DNA of 64,000 nt from Acanthaster planci (Eukaryota; Echinodermata; Asteroidea; Valvatida; Acanthasteridae). Location of the stretch: contig NW_019091437.1 of NCBI RefSeq assembly GCF_001949145.1, forward strand, positions 623,539 to 687,538, read 5' to 3'. The position numbers were made by a program, and so were the translations under genes. Each line of letters starts with the position of its first letter. Position 1 is the stretch's first letter. The notes beneath the pieces are model-generated. The model saw only the letters and a list, made by a program, of their open reading frames with translations, had not been told where the DNA came from and searched no databases. Below, piece after piece: positions 12,801 to 23,018 of this stretch.

Positions 12801-15800
12801 GTTTAAACAAGTTTACTGAGGTTAGATCGGTGTGGAGTGGCCATTGGCCATAGCTGGGCAGTGTAGCAAATATCGCTCTGTGACATATTTGAGTGTTAAA
12901 ATATCGGTTGTGAAATACAAAATGTTGCATGCTTCTTTGACAAACAACACACTGGATAAGCATTGGATAACACACAAGCCTTTATAAAGTCCAACTCTGT
13001 AAAGGACTGTGGTTGTGGTACATGTATGTTGTTTAAAAAGTCTGTGTTTTCAGCCAAACATAATAATTTACCTTGGGCAAGTTCGTTTTGAAATGATATC
13101 ATCAGCAAGTGGTTAAATCTGAGGTGCATATGGATTTTGTACATGTAGTTCACAACGCCTAATTTCTCTAAGAATTATTTCACATCATAACATACTGGTA
13201 TATGCATGACCCGTACCACATTAACAGTTTGTGGTCATGTGATCTTCTTACCTTTTGAACTCTATATATGCAGATGTACTCTGTCTTAACCCCTTCTGTC
13301 ATTTGATACTGTAGAAATTGAAGCTATTTTAAAGAATGGCGTATTCCGATTGGTGGATGGACCAGACCCTTATCAAGGCCGAGTGGAAGTGTTTGTTAGC
13401 AATGCCTTAGCCTGGATGCCCATCTGCAGTACAGGCTGGGACTTTACCAGAGCGTCATTTGTGTGTAAGAAGCTGGGCTACCGACCGGCAACGTCAGCTG
13501 GAACAGGACGCTATGGTGCTGGTGCTGGCCCCATTGCCAACTGCTCAGCAGGGTCGTTTGACTACGAAGGGAGGTTTAACTGGGAAAGGGACAGCTGTGT
13601 AGTTGTCAATGAAAGCGATGCAACCGGTGCATGCTCTCATGACATGGCAGTGGATGTGGTTTGCAGCGGCACAGAGCCAGGTAAAGTGATTGTCCAGACA
13701 GTGTTCGCAAAACAGAAAATGTTAGATTTCCCACATGTACATTCCACCAATTAAGTTTAGTCAGAGAAAATCTTCTTCATCTCCTCTGCTTTTTGTTGCG
13801 AGTAATACCTGACTGTCCCAGAAACATACGTTTTGCTTCTTCCCGTGGGAAATTTCCATTGTGTTGAATTAAAGAAAGCTGAAAGTGAGCCAAACTTTCT
13901 GCCAAGTCTCTTTACCAGATATGTGTAACATTCACATTAAGATCACTAAACGCGGATTCGTGTGCTATATGAAAGTAAACATGTCAGCATTTTTTATTTC
14001 AAGAGGCAGAGGGGAACATGCCATGACACTGCAAAGTCTTTGTTAGGATGCATTTAAACTTTCGTGGGGCAAAGGTTAATAGACTGATTGCTCCTGCTAA
14101 GTCACGTGACCTATTGTGGATATAAAATATAAACAAGCATGGTGTCCTCCCATAAGAATGTTGTTCACCCAAAATAAAGCCGATTTTCAGGAGAGCACTC
14201 GGCACATCAGTAGTCTGAATACTTTATCAACGGTCAGGTTTATTTGTTGGTGAATGACAATTGTCTCACACTTTGCTATGGGGAACACCCATGTTTGTAA
14301 ACACTGTAGGTCAAGTGATTACTGGGGGCATTTGGTCTATTGAAGGTGATCTGTGGTCAGGTGATGTACAGTATTGTTCTGCAGATTCCTAGAAAACCCT
14401 GCTCTAGACGTGCTTTAAACCTATTTGTGTTGTAGGAAAACACACATTTACTGCCATTTTCCCAGAAAAGCTTAGTTTGTGCTTTGATATTGTGTACCCA
14501 TTCTGTACCTTCAAAGGGCTAAAATTCACTGTGAAAAAGGATCGAGGTGTGCCAGATGCCCATTAATCCTAACAGTCTTCAGTCCTCCAACAGGTGAAGG
14601 ATTGAGGACTGTTAGGGTTAAGTTAGAACTAGTGTGTTACCATTTCACTGGAGGTGCATGCCAAATTTCAAATCCGGCCTTGCTTGACATGTAATTCCTT
14701 TTATTTTGAACTTGATATAATTCATGCATTGAATTGTAATGCGTAGTCTGTGACACATCATTGCCTAGACAGTTCTAGATTGCATTGCAACAGACATGAC
14801 TGTTGGTTTCATTCAGGCAAGGAGGGGTACATCAGATTTGCTGGTGGGTTGCGACAATTAGAAGGCCGAGTGGAAATTTACAACCAAAATGTTTGGAAGG
14901 GACTGTGCTCAGACGACTGGACAATGGCGGACGCCCAGGTCTCTTGCCGGCAACAAGGCTTGCCACCCCCCTCGGAGGCGATTTCAGGGGGGACGTTTGG
15001 GAGTAGCAAGGCTGGAGATATCCTGCAGACTTCACTGGACTGCACGGGACAGGAGTTTAGTCTGGTGAAGTGCCCCCAGACACCTAGACCCACACCTTGT
15101 TCCCTTGGTGATGCTGCAGTTCGCTGTGGTGAACCAAGAGAAGGTAAGCATGAGGATGCCCAGTGTGGGAAAGATGTAAAATAGCAAAAAAAAAACCACC
15201 TGGTTGTAATTTTGGGCAGTGCCTGGCTTTGAGTTAATAAGAGTCTACTGTGGACTTTGGCTGTATTGAGCAACAATGACTAGGATTTTGCAGGCTGGAG
15301 GACCTGATCAAATCACATCATCCTGTATATCACAGCTTAGCATGATGCAGTTAGACTTTCTCCTTGGGTTTTGTCTCCTGCAGCTCAGGAATTTGATCTG
15401 CGACTGACCAATGGCACAACTGCTCTGGAAGGCTTTGTAGAGATAATGTACCAAGGAGAGTGGGGGACAGTCTGCCTTCTGGGCTGGGAGTACAGGAATG
15501 AGGGGAGAGTTGCCTGCCGTCAGCTGGGCTTCCAGTATGTTGTTAGAGCCACCACCAGGTTTGGACCAGGAGTTGGACAGGTGATGTTGTCTGCATTGAT
15601 CTGCAATGGCAATGAAGAGCGGCTGGTAGACTGCTACCATAATGCACCTGGACAGTCATGGTGTGACCATAGTGACGATTTTTGGGTCATCTGCTCCAAC
15701 GTTGAACCAGTGACCCCACCTGCAGAAGTTTCACCTGGTGAGCACTAGCAGTAATGACTGACCCTCGATGTACATGTACTGCCGTATTTGGAATGATGTG

Positions 15801-18800
15801 TTTGTTGATTTGGTTTAGCTTGGGCTGGGTCCTGGCAGGTTGGGTAGGGATGGGGTGGGTTTTGTTCTTTAATTTGAATTTTGATGTCACTCTTCCTGAC
15901 TTACACATGTAGCAGTGTATCTTTCAATTAGCAAGGGGAATACCAAATTCCTCCAAGGTACCAGTAATTTTGATGTGACTTTGTGGTTTGGAATCCAGAA
16001 AGAGCCATGCCACTCTAACTTTAGCCAGGGAGTTTTTTCCAGCAAGAAGTTCTGGTAGTAAGTGTTGATTGCTTAAGTGTGGATCTTCAGGAAATTTTCT
16101 CCTTCTGATTATGTTTACCATAAATTTATGAAGCTTGTATTGGACAAATTTGACCGTTTAAAAAAAAGAAAAATGTTGTGCTATTTTGGGAACGNGAAAT
16201 AGCAAAAAAAAACCCACCTGGTTGTAATTTTGGGCAGTGCCTGGCTTTGAGTTGATAAGAGTCTACTGTACATAGACTTTGGCTGTATTGAGCAACAATG
16301 ACTAGGATTTTGCAGGCTGGAGGACCTGATCAAATCACATTATCCTGTATATCACAGCTTAGCATGATGCAGTTAGACTTTCTCCTTGGGTTTTGTCTCC
16401 TGCAGCTCAGGAATTTGATCTGCGACTGACCAATGGCACAACTGCTCTGGAAGGCTTTGTAGAGATAATGTACCAAGGAGAGTGGGGGACTGTCTGCCTT
16501 TTCGGCTGGGAGTACTGGAATGAGGGGAGAGTTGCCTGCCGTCAGCTGGGCTTTCAGTATGTTGTTAGAGCCACCACCAGGTTTGGACCAGGAGTTGGAC
16601 AGGTGATGTTGTCTGCATTGATCTGCAATGGCAATGAAGAGCGGCTGGTAGACTGCTACCATAATGCACCTGGACAGTCATGGTGTGACCATAGTGACGA
16701 TTTTTGGGTCATCTGCTCCAACGTTGAACCAGCGACCCCACCTGCAGAAGTTTCACCTGGTGAGCACTAGCAGTAATGACTGACCCTCGATGTACATGTA
16801 CTGCCGTATTTGGAATGATGTGTTTGTTGATTTGGTTTAGCTTGGGCTGGGTCCTGGCAGATTGGGTAGGGATGGGGTGGGTTTTGTTCTTTAATTTGAA
16901 TTTTGATGTCACTCTTCCCGGTTAATTTCCTGACTTACACATGTAGCAGTGTATCTTTCAATTAGCAAGGGGAATACCGAATTCCTCCAAGGTACCGGTA
17001 ATTTTGATGTGACTTTGTGGTTTGGAATCCAGAAAGAGCCATGCCACTCTAACTTTAGCCAGGGAGTTTTTTCCAGCAAGAAGTTCTGGTAGTAAGTGTT
17101 GATTGCTTAAGTGTGGATCTTCAGGAAATTTTCTCCTTCTGATTATGTTTACCATAAATTTACGAAGCTTGGACACAGCTGTGCTTGTATTGGACAAATT
17201 TGACCGTTTAAAAAAAAGAAAAATGTTGTGCTATTTTGGGAACANCTCACTGTTTACCCTTTTGCTCAACTCTAGTTGACGGTGAAATACGACTTGTGAA
17301 TGGGTCGGACCCCCACCGAGGTCGCATGGAGGTCTTCGTGGGTGAAGAGGGGACATGGGCCACAGTATGCGGTGAAGGCTGGGACTTCAACAGGGCTGTC
17401 ATGGTCTGCAAGGAACTTGACTATCGGCCCACTACTTCATTTACCACAGGGAATTACGGTGGAGGGACTGGTGTCATTGCCACTTGCCCAGCATCTGCAT
17501 ACAGGCTAGACTTGGACAACTGTCAAGTGACAAATAACTGCGGTCGTGACATGGATGTTTTTGTTGTTTGTGGCGGCAGAGAACCAGGTAAGGCAAAGTA
17601 CCAGTGAAATTCCACAGTAAAGATGGGAATGGAAAGAACGATATCATAATGGGTGCATTCTGCTGGAAAGCTGAAGCACAGTTACTGTAACAAGGCGCTT
17701 GATATACATGCATTTAAATTGAGATTTTGGGATGAACTGCTCAACCTCATAATTTGTCATTGTATCCTCTAGGCTCTGAGAGTCAAATCCGACTCGTCAG
17801 TGGGTCTGAACCGACAGAAGGACGCATTGAATTCTACCATCAGAATGCATGGAGGACGATCTGTGCCGATGACTTGACCTATGTTGGACAGCAGGTCGTG
17901 TGCTATGAGCTCAGCTTTCCTTTCCCCACTCAGTCCATCCCAGGGGGAACGTTTGGCGAGAGTCCAACCTATGAGATTTTAGATGCAGTTGTCAATTGTA
18001 CTCTGCAGGACACTCGTTTAAAATACTGTGCTCAGTCACCGAGAGCGACGCCTTGTGTTGGTGGTCATGCTGCAGTGCAGTGTGGCATATGGAGTAACGG
18101 TGAGCACTTTACATTCTTGTAAAGACGTACACAGTTCTTTGAAAGAGAGACCACACAAGCAAGCTTTGGCTGGCTGAATGGATTCTCAAGCAATACATGT
18201 AGCTCTGCAATTCAATTTGCATTGGAAATCTAAGAATTGGCAATGTGGGTTATCTAGTTGGTTATTTATAGGGAACTATGTGAACCTTCACCATTGTGTC
18301 TTTAGAACAATGTATACTCTGTAATGCCTGAGGACTCTTGAAAGCTACAACCTTACTCAAGTGGGACTTGGACCCATGATCTTGTGTCTAGTAGTGAAGA
18401 TGTTTTATGATTTGACCACTGAACTTACCAGGGTTAGATGGCAGGTTGCGTCATTTCTCTTGAGCTTATCTGAATCAACTATCCAGCTGACACTGATAAT
18501 ATTGGTGGTCAAGTGGTAGAACATTTGCACTTGCAAGCAGGATGTCGGGGGTTTGAGTTAGCATTGGTTTCTCCCAGAGGCAGTAAAGGGTAAAATACCC
18601 AGTGTAAAAAAATGTTATCTTTCCAATGGCCCCAAAAGAGTTATGTCCTATGTCATACCCTGCATTGTTTGACACAGAGTCACTTGGACGTGAGACTGCA
18701 TCGTTTGGCTTACGTAGCGCAAACATTTTTTGGATTGGGTTTCCCCCACAACTTTGTGAACACTTCAAAAAGTAATGGCCATAATTTTTCTGAAGTTATT

Positions 18801-21800
18801 TACATGTCATTTTTTATTATTATTGTCATTATTAAGTCATTCTGGTAATGAAACCAAGGATTCCTCAAAATAGCCCTTGACACTGTAGCTCATAAGCCTG
18901 AAGAAACGAGATAACGAGAAGAAGTTACAGTTGTAGAGGTGGCAAGAAAACTCAGAGGAATATTCCGGGTAAAATCACGGAATCAGGTAGAGACTGATAA
19001 CCTAATCCACGTTTGGACCGGGCCGGGAATTGAACCCAGGCTGCAGATGAGAAATGAAAAAAAGAAGTACTACGCCAACCTGACTCCTCATATTTAATGT
19101 GTACACTTTCTTCTTGAATATTTACAGATACTGATATTCTTTTGAAATATTTGAAATTATTCTTTAAATATTAAATTTGAATGTCATCAAATTAATTTAG
19201 AGTGAGTTAAGTTCCAATGACTGACTTTCAGAAGTTAAGTTGGCCTGTTGCAGTGTACATGTATGTATGTTCAAAATCAAATTGAGCCTAGTAATCCAGC
19301 AATCTAAGCAAAGAAATCCAAAAATCTATTCAAAGACTTAGTTCTACCCAAAGAAACATAATGAAACAATAATGTATTGATATTTTGTTGTGTTATAGTA
19401 TTTAGTAGTACTATTTTGTATAGTGTACATGTATTCCTGATGATTGCAAATGATCGTTAGGTCTTTGTAGCAAAAAATTTCAAAGGGCACAGACAGTTGC
19501 AAGCTAATCCAAGTTCAAGTCAATAAAGTAAAACACCTACTTTTACCAAAGACAGCGTTTTGTACTGAGCAGCCCAGGCCTGTGTTGTTTAAGAATGATA
19601 CATACAGGAGCCATCTGCAGCTGTGGCTTTGTGTGAGGATTAGTGCATACCACACATACATTCTATTCATCAAGCACCTGCTGGTTCAATGGGGCCTGCT
19701 GCTAGACAGAGCTTTGCATGTTACCCCAACATTTTATTGTAAAATAAGTCACCAATTGTCTGAGATCTGGTTGCCAATGCTAGGCTTGACTGTGTAAAGT
19801 GATGTGATTCTAGTATCAAATTTTCACGCTCTTGATTTCATTGATTTGTTCTCTGCATTTGTTCAGCCACCGAAGGGGACGTGCGCCTTAGTGGTGGTCG
19901 CTCTGTGTTGGATGGGCTAGTGGAGATATACCACAAGGGCCAGTGGGGAGCAGTCTGTAACGATAATTTTGATACTGACAGTGCGGCCGTTGTCTGCCAT
20001 CAACTGGGCTACCGTGACCAACTGTCCCTGTTTTCGAGTGTTGGTTACTTGAGAAGAAACCCTTTGGTGTGGCTGAGGGACCTGAGTTGTCAGGGCTATG
20101 AGGAACGCATCTCCGAGTGTGTTGCTTTGCTGGGGGAACCAGTGGCATGCCAAAGCAGTCGCATGGCGGACGTCAACTGCGACGGTCACCCTTTTGCCAA
20201 GAGTAAGCTTCCTTACCTGCACTTCATCGCCTCACAGTTTTGACCCCATTTTGTCATTATTGAAACTGTGTATGTCATTTCTCCTTTAATAAATAGAAGG
20301 CAATGTCAGATTAATCCCTTGCACGTTTCCAAGAGTTTAAAAGTCAAGTCACTGTGATCCAAGAAATTTGTTGCTGCATGCTACATGTCACAAAAAAGGA
20401 TTGGGAAGAAACTTTTCTGACTTTCAGGATTGCAGATGTTTTTGTTAGGAGGATGTACTGGGTAAATGTAACTAATGTTGCATGATAGTGAGCAGCTAGT
20501 CCATTTCAGTAGGTTCGTCAACATTTAATATTGGCTACAAGCCAGAAAAAAATTATCAATGTTTTACTGTATTGTGATATTTGTAAGCTTTCATATTTTT
20601 TATTTCTGTTACTGCAATAATCACAAATTTTGCCAAAGAAAAGTGGAATTAAAATTGACTAAACCAGAATTCATTTCACCTGTTTGGTCCCCGTAAGAGC
20701 AACCAAATGAGTAATCCAAAAAGTGGATAAAAGTGTTGCCCTACGGAAAACCAGATTTATTGAAAGATAGAAATTCCAACTTTTAATATCCACTCCACAG
20801 TAAAACCTGCAATTCAGTTTAACATAAGAGTACATGTTTGTCACATTTCATATTTTTATACTTGCAGTCAACACAAATTGTCCTGTTTGTCTTTACTGTC
20901 CTAGCTTACGAAGCACGCCTCAGTGATGGACCTTATCCCAACCAGGGTCGCTTGGAGCTGTTCTACGACGGTGCTTGGGGCACCGTCTGTGATGATGAGT
21001 GGGACTTTAAGGATGCTGAAGTGGTTTGCCGGCAGCTGGGCTTTCTTTCAGCCGTGGTCCCTCTTAATGGTAAGGAGACCAGCAGTCTGTATGGATCGGG
21101 GGAAGGAGAGATCATCTTGTACGAGGTGGGCTGCGATGGTACCGAGGACAGCATCATCAAGTGCAAGCTGTCTTACCCATATTACGTTCTGTGCGATCAT
21201 TCTGAAGATGCTGGCGTTGTCTGCTTCAGCGAGAACTACCCAAGTGAAGACCCACGGCCCAAGGATCCTGGTAAAAATTCTAATTGCTCAGGCTTGATGT
21301 CCGGTAGTTGTACCCACTGTAGCTGGCAGAGAGTGGCATTGGTTGTCTGCCGCTGGATATATTTTCAACCTGTGTGAGGTTTGGGCATTAAAGTTAAACC
21401 TAACCCTCCCTGAAAAATCTAACGGGTGATTTTTTTAGATGTTTTTATGCTTGATTCAGCAAGGTAGAGCCCAGCCATTAACAATTTACTCACAGTTTGA
21501 AAGGCCCTTGAAAGTGATAGTACAGGGAATCTCTTGGATATTAAAGGTATATTGTGGAAGATGCCTGGAGGTTCCTTGCTTCAATCCATACTTGATGCAG
21601 GTGATGCATGGCTGCTAAGCTCTGGTAGGCATTCTGCTACCCATCTTCTGTTAGTGAATTTGGATTTTTCTATTGAGATTACCATCTACATTAGTCACAC
21701 ATTTGAATGTAAGAGGCAGCAACATTGAATGATTTCCATCCAGAAACTGTCCAGCTGTAGTTTTGGGGTTTTTTTTTAACGGAATATATTTCCCCCAAGA

Positions 21801-23018
21801 TGTTAAAAAGTTCTGCCAGGATGGTATCTCTGCAGCCGTCATGTCATTTTTTTTTACTTTGTATCCACTACAGGCAATGGGGGTGGTTTATCAAGTACCG
21901 CCATCCGCAACATTGTCCTTGGGGTCCTGGTGGGTGCCAAAGTCCTCCTGCTCTTGGTTTGGTGTGGTTACAAGTACAGCAAAAAGATGGCTGAGCCCAG
22001 CATTGTGGTGGTGGGCCCAAACCAGGGATTCACCAGTGCGGGCATTGACCAGTATTCTGCTGTCAGCCAGAATGAGGTATTCACCTTGAAGTGATTTGTG
22101 ATTATTCAGCATTTGTGACCTTCAGTATTTAAAGTACAGCTGCAGTGAAGTTTTCTTGAAAATTGTTTTCATTCAATGTATGAAAAATATTCAATGCGTC
22201 TTTTAGGTTAACTATTTTGAAAAGCACATTTACTAAAACCTTTGAAATTATCCCTGCTGTCCTGGACAACTGAGGGCGCTGTTGCTGTGAAGTCATCCAG
22301 GGAAGACATAGTCAGTCCATAGGTTTTTTCTGTTCAAATTGTGAATCCAGAATTCACTCGGGGAAACATTTCAGAGAGAGGGTTGGTTGCTTGCTAACTG
22401 GTGTGTCCCTTCTCAACAATGAATCACCGTAGAAGAGAACATTTAGGCCGGCTACCTCTCCACATTTTTGTACATTGAGGTTTTATTCCTGGGATGACAT
22501 TACAGTTGCTCAAAAAGATGGAAATACTCATTTGCGTAAGAACCAGAAAGGTAGCAAACCCCGTTTAAAATAGTGGAACAGAACTTGAAAATGGGGACAA
22601 CTGAGAAAAAAAAGGTGCATTTTGAGGTTTGTATAAATTTCCAAAAATGTCATTGCAGCTGCTTTGTAAAAATTATTGGATGCTGTGATTTGGAATATGA
22701 TGTTCAAACACACCTCTCACTGGTTCTTATTTTTGGTTGGCTGAACCACGTTCAAAAGGGTTTGCTAATATATATGTAGTTTAGTACATGACATGAAAGA
22801 TATCTACTGGCCAGACCTTTATCTTTTACTGGCTTTTTTCTTTCCCTCGCTCTCTTAAGGATGCACCACCAACATACAGCGATGTCACCAATAACCCTGG
22901 TAACTTTCTCCCAGTTGATGGCACGGAGCCAGCCAAGCCTTCCTCTCCACCACCAAATTATCAGTCTTCTCTTGCCAAAGAGGGAGCTTCAGCCGATAAT
23001 CAGACAACATCTATTTAA
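6767..23018 (+). CDS. Gene A: ten-SRCR type I membrane scavenger-receptor-like protein (13 exons)
   Basis: Joining the 13 exons listed below gives an open frame of 3,888 nt (1,295 aa plus stop). Every junction is GT-AG. All SRCR exons are phase 1-1 and the last intron is phase 0. Order: signal peptide 1-27; SRCR domains 28-1175; TM exon 1176-1243 with the helix near 1188-1208; tail 1244-1295 with PPTY and PPNY motifs. SRCR proteins bind polyanionic, microbial or protein ligands at the cell surface; the ligand here is unknown. The closest relative is gene B in this window. The start has a favourable context (A at -3, G at +4). Odd points: SRCR 5 is present twice, possibly an assembly artefact, and the first SRCR domain is a copy of the last. 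Exon structure is seen directly; receptor function is inferred from the family. Confidence 0.88.
7156..7330. repeat. TACATGTA/GTACAATGTAC palindrome cluster, gene A intron 1
   Basis: Dense self-complementary words TACATGTACATGTA and ATGTACAATGTACATG. Similar, smaller clusters occur at about 33690-33800 and 37500. Confidence 0.7.
7370..7810 (-). repeat. Interspersed repeat of unknown family, copy 2
   Basis: Reverse complement of the 3530-3860 repeat, located in gene A intron 1. Similarity covers more than 250 bp with many substitutions, so the copies are old. Confidence 0.6.
8025..8235 (+). mobile_element. tRNA-derived SINE in gene A intron 1
   Basis: A B box GGTTCGAATCC in CCTGGGTTCGAATCCAGC is followed by TTTTCAGTCCCTACCTGA and TTTTCTTCCCATGCACCTC. 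It belongs with the elements at 4575-4750 and 18885-19085. Confidence 0.6.
8985..9130. mobile_element. Palindromic MITE, copy 2
   Basis: The best preserved copy: GAGTTTGCATCGCGTTGGCC and CCAATCACAGTGTG mirror CATTGTGATTGGCCAATGCA and AAACTCTTGGAGG. It has no coding capacity. Confidence 0.7.
9300..10150 (+). repeat. Copied exon cassette (delta SRCR exon with introns)
   Basis: Similarity to 20520-21380 covers exon 2 versus exon 11 and also the intron sequence before and after, for example TATTGGCTACAAGCCAGA upstream and GCTGGATATATTTT downstream. It is therefore a DNA-level copy of the last SRCR exon moved to the front of the gene. Confidence 0.75.
9678..10034 (+). CDS. Gene A exon 2: SRCR domain 1 (delta class)
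   Basis: 357 nt, residues 28-146. It shows PNQGRLEV, WGTVCDDDWD, AEVVCGQLGF and DHSEDAGVVC, with six cysteines. It closely resembles the last SRCR domain of the same gene (exon 11), including flanking intron sequence, so it looks like a copied exon. Gene B lacks it. The usual CRQLG is CGQLG here. Confidence 0.88.
10920..11264 (+). CDS. Gene A exon 3: SRCR domain 2 (alpha class)
   Basis: 345 nt, residues 147-261. It starts AQEYDLRLVGG and contains GEWGTVC, ASVVCRQLGF and DVGVICSD; six cysteines. The acceptor is cacccacag and the donor gtaagt. It matches gene B exon 2 (35769-36113). Confidence 0.9.
12070..12260. repeat. Diverged half of the long hairpin, gene A intron 3
   Basis: The centre GGACAGAAATTTGTCACAGA and the right arm (GAGATGATATTTCTG, TTTATGGGTAAATTC) match gene B. 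The left arm is missing. Confidence 0.6.
13315..13680 (+). CDS. Gene A exon 4: SRCR domain 3 (beta class)
   Basis: 366 nt, residues 262-383. It shows FRLVDGPDPYQGRVEV, GWDFTRASFVCKKLGYRP and DMAVDVVCSG, six cysteines. This class has a longer second half and KKLGYRP instead of CRQLGF. It is nearly identical to gene B exon 3 and related to exon 8 of this gene. Confidence 0.9.
14563..14621. repeat. 59-bp hairpin in gene A intron 4
   Basis: TTAATCCTAACAGTCTTCAG mirrors GAGGACTGTTAGGGTTAA. Similar AGGACTGTTAGGGTTA words occur elsewhere in the window, so it may be a small mobile palindrome. Confidence 0.5.
14817..15143 (+). CDS. Gene A exon 5: SRCR domain 4 (gamma class)
   Basis: 327 nt, residues 384-492. 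It shows YIRFAGGLRQLEGRVEI, LCSDDWTMADAQVSCRQQ and GDAAVRCGE, six cysteines. It has the same length as exon 9 (also gamma). It is almost identical to gene B exon 4 apart from a few substitutions. Confidence 0.9.
15178..16194 (+). repeat. First copy of ~1-kb block with SRCR exon 6
   Basis: Runs from AAATAGC in intron 5 through exon 6 to GGGAACG just before the N at 16195. The next copy repeats it with scattered substitutions and a few small indels. Confidence 0.85.
15384..15737 (+). CDS. Gene A exon 6: SRCR domain 5 (alpha class), first copy
   Basis: 354 nt, residues 493-610. It shows AQEFDLRLTNGTT, GEWGTVCLLGWEY, GRVACRQLGF and WVICSN, six cysteines. Acceptor ctcctgcag, donor gtgagc. It corresponds to gene B exon 5, which has one extra serine (GQSSWCD). 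Confidence 0.9.
16196..17244 (+). repeat. Second copy of ~1-kb block with SRCR exon 7, bounded by Ns
   Basis: The whole 1,049-bp stretch lies between the Ns at 16195 and 17245 and duplicates the preceding block. The sequence after the second N continues normally into exon 8, as in gene B. Confidence 0.85.
16406..16759 (+). CDS. Gene A exon 7: SRCR domain 5, second copy (possible assembly duplicate)
   Basis: 354 nt, residues 611-728. It differs from exon 6 by only a few bases (for example CLLGWEYRN versus CLFGWEYWN, and PVTPP versus PATPP). Flanking introns are duplicated too. The 1,049-bp piece carrying it runs from an N at 16195 to an N at 17245, and gene B has a single copy. The exon is intact and in frame, so it would splice if real. 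Confidence 0.6.
17276..17587 (+). CDS. Gene A exon 8: SRCR domain 6 (beta class)
   Basis: 312 nt, residues 729-832. It shows IRLVNGSDPHRGRMEV, GWDFNRAVMVCKELDYRP and DMDVFVVCGG, six cysteines. It is shorter than the other beta exon (exon 4). Gene B exon 6 is nearly identical. Confidence 0.9.
17773..18099 (+). CDS. Gene A exon 9: SRCR domain 7 (gamma class)
   Basis: 327 nt, residues 833-941. It shows IRLVSGSEPTEGRIEFY, TICADDLT, QVVCYEL and HAAVQCGIWSNG, six cysteines. The preceding intron is only 185 bp; the matching gene B intron is about 1.5 kb because a LINE inserted there. Confidence 0.9.
18500..18625 (+). mobile_element. tRNA-like SINE remnant, gene A intron 9
   Basis: TGGTCAAGTGGTAGAAC resembles an A box and GCAAGCAGGATGTCGGGGG precedes a decayed B box. 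The same element occupies the matching gene B intron, so it predates the duplication. Confidence 0.5.
18885..19085 (-). mobile_element. tRNA-derived SINE in gene A intron 9
   Basis: On the minus strand: CCTGGGTTCAATTCCCGG, then ATCAGTCTCTACCTGATTC and TTTTCTTGCCACCTC, the same order as the copy at 8025-8235. Confidence 0.55.
19867..20202 (+). CDS. Gene A exon 10: SRCR domain 8 (alpha class)
   Basis: 336 nt, residues 942-1053. It shows GDVRLSGGRSVLDGLVEI, GQWGAVCND, AAVVCHQLGY and ADVNCDG, six cysteines. It ends in phase 1 at gtaagc. Gene B exon 8 is one codon shorter and more diverged than most exons of the pair. Confidence 0.9.
20905..21270 (+). CDS. Gene A exon 11: SRCR domain 9 (delta class, membrane-proximal)
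   Basis: 366 nt, residues 1054-1175. It shows YEARLSDGPYPNQGRLEL, WGTVCDDEWD, AEVVCRQLGF and DHSEDAGVVC, six cysteines, followed by a linker ENYPSEDPRPKDPG. This is the source-like copy for exon 2. Confidence 0.9.
21874..22076 (+). CDS. Gene A exon 12: transmembrane segment and proximal tail
   Basis: 203 nt, residues 1176-1243. A glycine-rich stalk is followed by the helix NIVLGVLVGAKVLLLLVWCG, which has a GxxxG (GVLVG) and a central lysine. The tail has basic residues (YKYSKK) and a tyrosine sorting-type motif YSAV. The donor GAG|gtattc is weak. Reading through it adds VFTLK and a stop, which is conserved in gene B. Confidence 0.88.
22077..22859 (+). other. Gene A intron 12
   Basis: Its first 18 bases would encode VFTLK and a stop if retained. 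Blocks further in match gene B's 1.8-kb last intron, which is longer through extra sequence at its 3' half. Confidence 0.6.
22860..23018 (+). CDS. Gene A exon 13: PPxY cytoplasmic tail and stop
   Basis: 52 codons plus TAA. It begins DAPPTYSDV and later has SSPPPNY, giving two PPxY motifs, the class bound by WW domains of NEDD4-family ubiquitin ligases. The acceptor is ctctcttaag. No AATAAA was found close downstream. Confidence 0.86.
   Translation, partial: DAPPTYSDVTNNPGNFLPVDGTEPAKPSSPPPNYQSSLAKEGASADNQTTSI

Larger units (their letters stand above)
10035..14816 (+). other. Gene A introns 2-4
   Basis: The gaps around exons 3 and 4 hold the half hairpin (12070-12260), the 59-bp hairpin (14563-14621) and scattered TACATGTA words. 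Intron 3 and parts of intron 4 align with gene B introns 2 and 3. No further SRCR exon is seen. Confidence 0.6.
18100..21873 (+). other. Gene A introns 9-11
   Basis: Intron 9 (18100-19866) carries two SINE remnants. Intron 10 contains the sequence from which the exon 2 cassette was copied. Intron 11 has nothing recognisable beyond similarity to gene B. Confidence 0.6.
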
